In this document: in pieces, positions 20,235-27,148 of the stretch
How positions within the stretch are numbered: position 1 is the stretch's first letter
Layout of the letters: each line of letters opens with the position of its first letter
NCBI RefSeq assembly: GCF_001188955.3
Contig: NZ_JPRF03000029.1
Coordinates: forward strand, 1-64,000
Length of the DNA: 64,000 bases
Source of the DNA: Kitasatospora aureofaciens
Lineage (GTDB): Bacteria; Actinomycetota; Actinomycetes; Streptomycetales; Streptomycetaceae
Direction: 5' to 3'
Notes under the pieces: model-generated
What the model saw: the letters and a program-made list of their open reading frames with translations, nothing else
Told to the model about the DNA's origin: nothing
Databases searched by the model: none
Made by a program: the position numbers and the translations under genes

Positions 20235-21198
20235 TACCGCTCTCCTCGTTCAGTACGTCCAGCAGCGCCGCCGCCGACGCGTCGTCGATCGTTCCGTTGG
20301 CGAGCGCCCGCTGCGCGGTGGCGCGGGCCATCGCACGGTAGGCCGCCGGGATGTCCGGGGACACCGTACTGAGCTGCGCCAGGTGGCGCCGTACGGTGCC
20401 CGCGTCGCCCCGGGCGACCGGGCCGGTGAGGGCCGCGTCGCCGGAGCGCAGGCTGTTGTCCAGGGCGGCGCCGAGCAGCGGGCCGAGCATCCGGCCGGGT
20501 TCGGCGACGCCGGCGGTGCGCAGCAGCTCGACGGCCTGGGCGACCAGGGTGACCAGGTGGTTCGCGCCGTGGGCGAGGGCGGTGTGGTAGAGCGGGCGGA
20601 CCTCCTCGGGCACCCACTCGGGCTCGCCGCCCATCTCCACCACCAGGGCCTCGGCGACCGGTCGCAGCTCCTCGGGGGCGGTCACGCCGAACGGGCAGCC
20701 GGCCAGCCGGGCCAGGTCGACGGAGGTGCCGGTGAAGGTCATCGCCGGGTGCAGGGCCAGCGGCAGCGCCCCGGCCCGGGTGGCGGGCTCCAGGATGCCG
20801 ACGCCGTGCGCGCCGGAGGTGTGCACCAGCAGCTGGCCGGGACGGACGGCGCCGGTGGCGGCCAGCCCGGACACCAGGTCGGCCAGCGCGTCGTCCGGAA
20901 CGGTCAGCAGGACCAGGTCGGCGGCGGCCATGACCTGCGGCGGGGTGACGATCCGCACGCCCGGCAGCAGCGCGTCGGCGCGGCGCCGGGAGGCGGCGGA
21001 CACCCCGGAGGCGGCGACCACGGTGTGCCCGGCGAGCTGCAGCGCGGCGCCCAGCGCCGGACCGACCCGGCCGGTGCCGATCACACCGACCGCGAGCCGG
21101 GCCGGACGGTTGCCGGGGTCGCTGGGATCACCGAAAGCCTGGTCGCCGAGCGGGGCGAACTCACCGAAGTCGGCGAAGTCGGAGGAGCCCATGTCCAC
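20221..21198 (-). CDS. Rossmann/DUF2520 protein, candidate ketopantoate reductase (PanG-like)
   Basis: 325 residues. After an acidic leader, the Rossmann motif VGVIGTGRVGPALGAAL (about 37-53) binds NAD(P); LVLLTVPDDALADLV follows. The C-terminal helical DUF2520 domain starts with LHPAMTF and contains YHTALAHGANHLVTL. From memory, this two-domain architecture is that of Francisella PanG, shown to be a ketopantoate reductase, the step that gives pantoate. Overlap with panC and neighbouring panD make that role plausible here, but it is inference: a conventional panE could exist elsewhere. First gene of the cofactor set. Confidence 0.7.
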   Translation of the reverse strand: MDMGSSDFADFGEFAPLGDQAFGDPSDPGNRPARLAVGVIGTGRVGPALGAALQLAGHTVVAASGVSAASRRRADALLPGVRIVTPPQVMAAADLVLLTVPDDALADLVSGLAATGAVRPGQLLVHTSGAHGVGILEPATRAGALPLALHPAMTFTGTSVDLARLAGCPFGVTAPEELRPVAEALVVEMGGEPEWVPEEVRPLYHTALAHGANHLVTLVAQAVELLRTAGVAEPGRMLGPLLGAALDNSLRSGDAALTGPVARGDAGTVRRHLAQLSTVSPDIPAAYRAMARATAQRALANGTIDDASAAALLDVLNEESGNGTR

Positions 21199-21266
21199 CC
21201 TTGTCCTGAATGACCGTTCCGGTCCACGCGCGGGTACCGGACGTACCGCCCCAGTGTACGGGCGCG

Positions 21267-21956
21267 TCAGTCCGCCGCCCCGGCCCGGATCAGTCCGGCC
21301 TCGTACGCCAGCACCACGGCCTGGACCCGGTCGCGCAGCCCCAGCTTGGCCAGGATCCGGCCGACGTGGGTCTTCACGGTGGCCTCGGAGAGCACCAGCC
21401 GGGCCGCGATCTCACCGTTCGACAGCCCCTGGGCCACCAGCAGGAACACCTCCCGCTCGCGCTCGGTCAGCGGGCCGAGGACGTCCGAGCCGGGCGCGCT
21501 ATGCGGGGTGGGCAGCACCTCGGCGAAGCGGTCGATCATCCGGCGGGTGGTGGTCGGGGCGACCACGGCGTCCCCGCCGTGCACCGCGCGGATCGCGGCC
21601 ACCAGCTCGGTCGGCGGGACGTCCTTGAGCAGGAAGCCGCTGGCCCCGGCCTTCAGCGCGGCGAAGGCGTACTCGTCCAGGTCGAAGGTGGTGAGGATGA
21701 GCACGTGGGGGGCGTTCGGCAGCGGGCTGCCGTCCTCGGCCAGGCAGATCCGGCGGGTCGCCTGCACCCCGTCCAGGCGCGGCATCCGGACGTCCATCAG
21801 GATCACGTCCACCGGCGTGTGCCGCAGCAGCTCCAGGGCCCGGGCGCCGTCGCCCGCCTCGGCGGCGATCTCGATGTCCCCCTGAGACTGGAGGATCATC
21901 CGGAAGCCGGTGCGCAGCAGCTCCTGGTCGTCGACGAGCATCACGCGGATGGTCAA
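21267..21956 (-). CDS. NarL/LuxR-family response regulator
   Basis: 229 residues. The receiver domain has the acidic pocket (VDDQE) and phospho-acceptor Asp55 in ILMDVRMP, Thr and Lys in LTTF and LLKDVP. The C-terminal LuxR HTH reads LTEREREVFLLVAQGLSNGEI, then VKTHVGRILAKLGLRDR. The start is TTG 21956, set by the ribosome site TAGGAG 5 nt upstream; the receiver strand begins immediately. The histidine kinase gene lies 26 bp upstream on the same strand, so the pair is an operon. Target genes unknown. Confidence 0.92.
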   Translation of the reverse strand: MTIRVMLVDDQELLRTGFRMILQSQGDIEIAAEAGDGARALELLRHTPVDVILMDVRMPRLDGVQATRRICLAEDGSPLPNAPHVLILTTFDLDEYAFAALKAGASGFLLKDVPPTELVAAIRAVHGGDAVVAPTTTRRMIDRFAEVLPTPHSAPGSDVLGPLTEREREVFLLVAQGLSNGEIAARLVLSEATVKTHVGRILAKLGLRDRVQAVVLAYEAGLIRAGAAD

Positions 21957-21982
21957 GGTGGCTCCTAACAGGGGACGGGGGG

Positions 21983-23212
21983 TTAGTGCGCCGCCTTGAG
22001 CGGGAGGACGGCGCGGATCCGGAAGCCGCCACCGGGGCGGGGCCCCACGTCGAGGCTGCCGCTGACCATGCCGACCCGCTCGCGCATGCCGATCAGGCCG
22101 TGGCCCAGACCGTCCGCACCGCCGGCGGTCAGTTGCTCGTCGGTGCTGCCGCGGCCGTCGTCCTCCACCAGGACGGCCAGCTCGCGTTCGCCGAAGTCGA
22201 CCGCGACCCGGGCGTGGGCGTCGGGGCCGCCGTGCTTGCGGACGTTGGTCAGCGCCTCCTGGACGATCCGGTAGACCGTCAGCTCGACGCCGCGCGGCAG
22301 CTCGCGCGGGTGCCCGGAGGTCGCGTAGTCCACCGCCAGTCCGGCCGTGCGGACCTGCTCCAGGAGGTCCGGCAGCTCCTCGACGCCCGGCTGCGGGACG
22401 TACTCCTCGGCGGTGTCGGCGGTGCGCAGCACGCCCAGCAGGCGGCGCATCTCGACCAGGGCCTGCCGTCCGGTCGAGGCGATCGTGCCGAGCGCCTCCT
22501 TGGCCTGCGCCGGGGAGTTGTCCAGCACGTAGGCGGCGCCGTCGGCCTGGACGATCATCACCGAGACGTTGTGCGCCACCACGTCGTGCAGCTCGCGGGC
22601 GATCCGGGCCCGTTCGGCCGCGACCGCCACCTTGGACTGGGCGTCCCGCTCGCGCTCCAGCCGGGCCGCGCGGTCCTCCAGCTCGGTCAGGTAGGCGCGG
22701 CGCACCCGGGTCAGCCGGCCCCAGGCCCAGCAGAGGATGAACGGGGTGCTCATCAGGAGGGTGATCAGCACCGCCTCGCCCAGGCCGTACGGGCGGGAGA
22801 CGTAGATCCCGGTGTGGTCCGTGGAGGTCTTCACCAGGTGCATCCGCCAGAACACCAGCGGCCCGGCGGCGAGCCCCGCGAGCAGCGCGAGCCGGGAGGT
22901 CCACTTCTGGCCGAAGGCGGCGCCGGTGTAGGCGAAGACCAGGTAGGCGATGGAGGAGCCGCCCGGGTCGACGTCGGCGGCCACCTGGCCGACGGCGACG
23001 CCGGCGGCCGCGGCCACGGTGACGTCGGGGAAGCGTCGGCGGAAGACCATCAGCAGCGGCAGCAGCACCGCGACCAGGATCACGGAGTCGTGTCGCCAGC
23101 CGGTGTCGGGGAGGCTGCCGTCCGGCAGCAGGCCGAGGAAGAGCACGATCGACGCCCAGGCGGCGTCGACCACCATGGGGTGACGGCGGAGCCAGGCGTT
23201 GAGTCGATGCAC
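21983..23212 (-). CDS. NarL-type sensor histidine kinase
   Basis: 409 residues. About four to five membrane helices in residues 15-165 with no large extracellular domain, so it is an intramembrane- or membrane-sensing kinase. The HisKA_3 dimerisation helix has His209 in RIARELHDVVAHN; the HATPase N-box is IVQEALTNVRKHG and the G boxes are DDGRG and GHGLIGMRERV. Partner is the adjacent LuxR-type regulator. Signal not deducible. Confidence 0.92.
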   Translation of the reverse strand: MHRLNAWLRRHPMVVDAAWASIVLFLGLLPDGSLPDTGWRHDSVILVAVLLPLLMVFRRRFPDVTVAAAAGVAVGQVAADVDPGGSSIAYLVFAYTGAAFGQKWTSRLALLAGLAAGPLVFWRMHLVKTSTDHTGIYVSRPYGLGEAVLITLLMSTPFILCWAWGRLTRVRRAYLTELEDRAARLERERDAQSKVAVAAERARIARELHDVVAHNVSVMIVQADGAAYVLDNSPAQAKEALGTIASTGRQALVEMRRLLGVLRTADTAEEYVPQPGVEELPDLLEQVRTAGLAVDYATSGHPRELPRGVELTVYRIVQEALTNVRKHGGPDAHARVAVDFGERELAVLVEDDGRGSTDEQLTAGGADGLGHGLIGMRERVGMVSGSLDVGPRPGGGFRIRAVLPLKAAH

Positions 23213-23340
23213 CTCTCCAGCCTAGGCAGTCGGGCGAGGTGCCCAGGTCCGCCGGTAGGGCGATCCGTCCTACTCCGTAGGTCGGAGACGCCCCGGCTCC
23301 GGTTGGGAGGGGGCCCCGGATGCCCGGTAGCGTCCGCCCC

Positions 23341-24375
23341 ATGACGTGGATGCGGTGGGCGCCCGCCATGGAACGGGCCCTGTACGACCCGGACGGCGGT
23401 TTCTACCGCAGGCCGGAGGGCCCGGCCGGGCACTTCCGCACCTCCGTGCACGCCTCGCCCAGGTTCGCCCGTGCGGTGGCCCGGCTGCTGCTGGAGGTTG
23501 ACGAGGCCCTCGGCCGTCCGGAGGAGCTGGCCCTGGTCGACATCGGGGCCGGGCGGGGGGAACTGCTGACCGGCGTGCTGGCCGAACTGCCCCGCGAGGT
23601 GCTCGCCAGGCTGCGCCCGTACGGCGTGGAACTCGCCCGGCGGCCCGACGGCCTTCCGTCCACAGCCCTGTGGACGGCGGAGCCGCCGCGCGGGGTGACC
23701 GGGCTGCTGTTCGCCAACGAGTGGCTGGACAACGTGCCGCTGGACGTCGGGGAGGTGGACGGGGACGGGGTGCTGCGCTACCGGGAGGTGGACACGGCGA
23801 CCGGCGAGGAGCGCCTCGGCGAGCCGGTCTCGGCGGCGGACGCGGCCTGGGCCGAGCGCTGGTGGCCGGTCGCGGAGCCCGGGGAGGTGGTGGAGTTCGG
23901 CGGGCCCCGGGACGCCGCCTGGGCGCGGGCCGTGGCCGGGCTGGAGCGCGGACTCGCCGTCGCCGTCGACTACGGGCACACGGCGGGGCGGCGGCCCCCG
24001 TGCGGGACCTTCACCGGTTTCCGGGACGGCCGGGAGGTGCCCCCGGTGCCGGACGGGTCCTGCGACGTGACCGCCCACGTCGCGCTGGACGCGATCGCCG
24101 TGCCCGGTCTCCACAGCCTGTGGACGACCCAGCGCGAGGCCCTGCGCGCGCTCGGGGTCAGCGGCGGGCGCCCGCCGCTAACGCTCGCCTCCACCGACCC
24201 CGCGGCGTACCTGCGGGCGCTGGGCGGCGCGGGGGAGGGGGCCGAGCTCACCGACCCGGCGGGGCTGGGCGGCTTCGGGTGGGTCCTGCAGGCCGTCCGC
24301 ATGCCGCCCCTTGACGTTTTCGAGAGGGCTCAGAGTCTCGGTGCGCTGCCGGGATGGCACACTCTGGGGTCATGA
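23341..24375 (+). CDS. MidA/NDUFAF7-family SAM-dependent methyltransferase
   Basis: 344 residues. The SAM site is LVDIGAGRGELL (66-77); FANEWLDNVPLDV matches the SNE-F-DA-P motif of the MidA/NDUFAF7 family (PF02636). The mitochondrial member methylates an arginine of NDUFS2, the NuoD homologue, during complex I assembly. Here the stop codon overlaps the start of a nuoD-type gene (ATGA), so the two are translationally coupled. TAGCGT (23328-23333) ends 7 nt before ATG 23341 and there is no ribosome site: probably leaderless. An in-frame ATG at 23320 lies inside the promoter. Substrate assignment to the neighbour is inference. Confidence 0.82.
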   Translation: MTWMRWAPAMERALYDPDGGFYRRPEGPAGHFRTSVHASPRFARAVARLLLEVDEALGRPEELALVDIGAGRGELLTGVLAELPREVLARLRPYGVELARRPDGLPSTALWTAEPPRGVTGLLFANEWLDNVPLDVGEVDGDGVLRYREVDTATGEERLGEPVSAADAAWAERWWPVAEPGEVVEFGGPRDAAWARAVAGLERGLAVAVDYGHTAGRRPPCGTFTGFRDGREVPPVPDGSCDVTAHVALDAIAVPGLHSLWTTQREALRALGVSGGRPPLTLASTDPAAYLRALGGAGEGAELTDPAGLGGFGWVLQAVRMPPLDVFERAQSLGALPGWHTLGS

Positions 24376-25541
24376 GGGAGACCACGGTCGGCATCGGGGC
24401 GGGAGCCGAGAACTTCACCGGCGAGGCGGGCACCACCGACATGGTGCTCAACATCGGCCCGCAGCACCCGGCCACCCACGGAGTGCTGCGGCTGCGCCTG
24501 CTGCTCGACGGCGAGCGGATCGTCACCGCCGAGCCGGTGATCGGCTACATGCACCGGGGCGCGGAGAAGCTGTTCGAGGCCCGCGACTACCGGCAGATCA
24601 TCATGCTGGCCAACCGGCACGACTGGCTCTCCGCCTTCTCCAACGAGCTCGGCGTCGTGCTCGGCGTCGAGCGGATGCTCGGCATGGAGGTACCCGAGCG
24701 GGCGGTGTGGATCCGCACCCTGCTCGCCGAGCTCAACCGGGTGCTCAACCACCTGATGTTCCTCGGCTCCTACCCGCTCGAACTGGGCGGGATCACCCCG
24801 ATCTTCCACGCCTTCACCGGCCGCGAGGACCTCCAGCACGTGCTGGAGGAGGCCTCCGGCGGGCGGATGCACTACATGTTCAACCGGGTCGGCGGCCTCA
24901 AGGAGGACCTCCCGGCCGGCTGGCTCGGCCGGGTCCGCACCGCCGTCGCCACGGTCCGCTCGCAGATGCCCGTCTTCGAGGACCTCGTCCTCGGCAACGA
25001 GATCTTCCGCGCCCGCACCGCCGGCGTCGGCGTCCTCACCAGGGCCCAGGCCGAGGCGTACGGGGTCAGCGGCCCGATCGCCCGGGCCAGCGGCCTCGAC
25101 CTCGACCTGCGCCGCGACGAGCCCTACCTCGCGTACGGCTCCGAGGAGCTGCGACAGGTGCTCACCGTGGTCACCCGCGAGGAGGGCGACTGCCTGGCCC
25201 GCTTCGAGTGCCTGCTGGAGCAGACCCTCAACGCGCTGGACCTCGCCGACGCCTGCCTCGACAAGCTCGCCACCCTGCCGCCCGGCCCGGTCAACCAGAG
25301 GCTGCCCAAGGTGCTCAAGGCACCCGAGGGGAGCACCTACGCGTGGACCGAGAACCCGCTCGGGATCAACGGCTACTACCTGGTCTCGCGCGGCGACAAG
25401 ACGCCGTGGCGGCTCAAGCTGCGCTCGGCGTCCTTCAACAACATCCAGGCGCTGACCGAACTGCTGCCGGGCACGCTGGTGGCGGACATGGTGGCGATCC
25501 TCGGGTCGATGTTCTTCGTGGTCGGGGACATCGACAAGTAG
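24372..25541 (+). CDS. nuoD2: Orphan NADH-quinone oxidoreductase subunit D (NuoD2)
   Basis: 389 residues, homologous throughout to the 49-kDa/NuoD subunit that forms the quinone pocket of complex I. GPQHPATHG at 29-37, GYMHRGAEKL at 58-67 and the C-terminal LVADMVAILGSM are intact. Aligned with Thermus Nqo4 from memory, quinone-site His38 is kept (His36) but Tyr87 is Trp85 and Asp139 is Glu137; the arginine methylated in mammals is kept (Arg82, in NRHDW). No other nuo gene is nearby, so this is a second, unlinked copy. Overlaps the MidA-like gene by 4 bp. Whether it enters complex I or another hydrogenase-like complex is unknown. Confidence 0.88.
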   Translation: MRETTVGIGAGAENFTGEAGTTDMVLNIGPQHPATHGVLRLRLLLDGERIVTAEPVIGYMHRGAEKLFEARDYRQIIMLANRHDWLSAFSNELGVVLGVERMLGMEVPERAVWIRTLLAELNRVLNHLMFLGSYPLELGGITPIFHAFTGREDLQHVLEEASGGRMHYMFNRVGGLKEDLPAGWLGRVRTAVATVRSQMPVFEDLVLGNEIFRARTAGVGVLTRAQAEAYGVSGPIARASGLDLDLRRDEPYLAYGSEELRQVLTVVTREEGDCLARFECLLEQTLNALDLADACLDKLATLPPGPVNQRLPKVLKAPEGSTYAWTENPLGINGYYLVSRGDKTPWRLKLRSASFNNIQALTELLPGTLVADMVAILGSMFFVVGDIDK

Positions 25542-25555
25542 GCCGACAAGGAGGC

Positions 25556-25581
25556 CGGTACCGGCAGGTGGGCCGGTACCG
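25556..25581. terminator. Hairpin between convergent nuoD2 and the Cys-rich gene
   Basis: 10-bp stem (25556-25565 with 25572-25581), loop AGGTGG. Position between two convergent genes supports a shared terminator. Confidence 0.55.
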
Positions 25582-25593
25582 ACGAGTGGACCG

Positions 25594-26484
25594 CTACTTC
25601 TTCTTCCCGGCGGGGTCCGCCGGGTGCGGGGCCACCTTCCGGTCACCCTTGGTGGCGATCCGCTCCTCGCACAGCCGGGCCAGCACCTCGTACGCCTTCC
25701 TGCCCATCAGCTCGGTGAGCTCGGGGCGGTAGCTGACGTACACCGGCTCGGCGCCCTGGTGGGCGGCCGGGGCACCGGTGCACCACCAGTGCAGGTCGTG
25801 GCCGCCCGGGCCCCAGCCGCGGCGGTCGTACTCGCCGATCGAGACCTGGAGGTAGCGGGTGTCGTCGGGGCGGTCGATCCAGTCGTAGGTGCGGCGGATC
25901 GGCAGCTGCCAGCAGACGTCCGGCTTGGTCTCCAGCGGCTCCCGGCCCTCCTTGAGGGCGAGCGCGTGCAGGGCGCAGCCGGCGCCGCCCGCGAAGCCGG
26001 GGCTGTTCACGAAGATGCAGGCGCCGTTGACCCGGCGGGTCTGGCGGTCGCCGTCCTCGTCCAGCATGGTGACGCCGCCGTCGGACCTGATCCGGCCCTT
26101 GGCGTCGGTGCCCTCGGCGAAGTTCTCCCACAGCTCGGGGGTCAGCCGCGCCGCGTGGCCCAGGACGCGCTTCTCGTCGTCCTCGTCCGAGTAGTGGGCG
26201 CCCAGCGTGCAGCAGCCGTCCGACTCGCCGCGGCCCTCGCGGATGCCGTGGCAGCCCTGGCCGAAGACGCAGGACCAGCGGGAGGTCAGCCAGGTGAGGT
26301 CGCAGCGGAAGACCTGCTCGTCGTCGGCGGGGTCGGCGAACTCGACCCAGGCACGGGGGAAGTCGAGCGGGACCTCGTCGCGCGGGATCTCGCGGCGCAG
26401 GGTCGGCATCGCGAGGTCGACGGGGGCGGGGGAGGCCACGGGCTTCGCCTTGGCCTTCTTCTTGGACGTTTCTGCTGGTGCCAC
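25594..26484 (-). CDS. Conserved cysteine-rich protein, possible metal or Fe-S binding
   Basis: 296 residues, function not recognised. Cysteine clusters stand out: CDLTWLTSRWSCVFGQGCHG, then GCCTLGAHY, CIFVN, GCALHALALKEG and VCWQLPI, spaced as in proteins that bind zinc or an iron-sulfur cluster (YkgJ/DUF3109-like arrangement). The N-terminus is Lys/Ala-rich and the C-terminus ends AGKKK. The GTG at 26484 follows TACCCT by 6 nt, so the message is likely leaderless. Convergent with nuoD2 and divergent from the type VII locus. Confidence 0.6.
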   Translation of the reverse strand: MAPAETSKKKAKAKPVASPAPVDLAMPTLRREIPRDEVPLDFPRAWVEFADPADDEQVFRCDLTWLTSRWSCVFGQGCHGIREGRGESDGCCTLGAHYSDEDDEKRVLGHAARLTPELWENFAEGTDAKGRIRSDGGVTMLDEDGDRQTRRVNGACIFVNSPGFAGGAGCALHALALKEGREPLETKPDVCWQLPIRRTYDWIDRPDDTRYLQVSIGEYDRRGWGPGGHDLHWWCTGAPAAHQGAEPVYVSYRPELTELMGRKAYEVLARLCEERIATKGDRKVAPHPADPAGKKK

Positions 26485-26667
26485 CCGGCAAGGGTAGAGC
26501 TTCGCGGGGGCGTACGGGCCGGTTGGCGCGGTCGTGGGCGGTGCGGGGGTGGCGCCGGGTGGGCTTCGGGCGGAGTGAAGGCGGGGTGAAGAGGTCCGGC
26601 TGTCCGTGCGGGCCGGGCCGGGCGGGTGCCTAGGATGGCGGCCAGTCCGCTACGGGGAGGTACGGGG

Positions 26668-27120
26668 ATGGCAGGCGGCAGCACCGGGGCGGCCGACGGC
26701 GGGAGCGGCGGGTTCGTCCTCAAACCGTGGGAACTGCACGGCGAGGGGCGGGAGTTCGAGAAGCTCGGGCGTGAACTCGGCAAGGCCGTGAGCACCCTGG
26801 AGCAGGGCCTCGCCGCGCTCGGCGCGCCCTGGGGCGCGGACCAGCCGGGCAGCGCCCTCGCCGCCGTGTACGGCCCGGCGCACGGTGAACTCCTCGGCGG
26901 GCTCCGGGCGTTGGCCGGACAGGTCGGGCAGGTCGGCGCCGGACTGCACACGATGGCGGAACGGACCACGGACACCGACACCTCGACGGCGGACGGCTTC
27001 GGCGGGACGCCGGCCCCCACGGCCGGCACGCCGGGGTCAGTCGCCCGCCCGGCGGTGTATTCGGGCACCGGGGCAACCCCGGGGGCGGCACCGGCCGTCC
27101 CCCAGGACATGTCGGTCTGA
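26668..27120 (+). CDS. Small WXG-like (type VII secretion-type) protein
   Basis: 150 residues from ATG 26668, with GGGGAGG upstream. A helical hairpin of about 75 residues (WELHGEGREFEKLGRELGKA ... LGAPWGADQPGSAL ... GLRALAGQVGQVGAGLH) resembles WXG100/Esx-like proteins, with the turn at PWGADQPG. The C-terminal 50 residues are Thr/Gly/Pro-rich and probably disordered. Lies 28 bp before the polymorphic toxin gene, so it likely acts as its secretion partner or chaperone. TAGGAT at 26631-26636 is a plausible -10. Confidence 0.65.
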   Translation: MAGGSTGAADGGSGGFVLKPWELHGEGREFEKLGRELGKAVSTLEQGLAALGAPWGADQPGSALAAVYGPAHGELLGGLRALAGQVGQVGAGLHTMAERTTDTDTSTADGFGGTPAPTAGTPGSVARPAVYSGTGATPGAAPAVPQDMSV

Positions 27121-27148
27121 ACGGCCCGGCTCGAAGGGGGAGAAGCGC

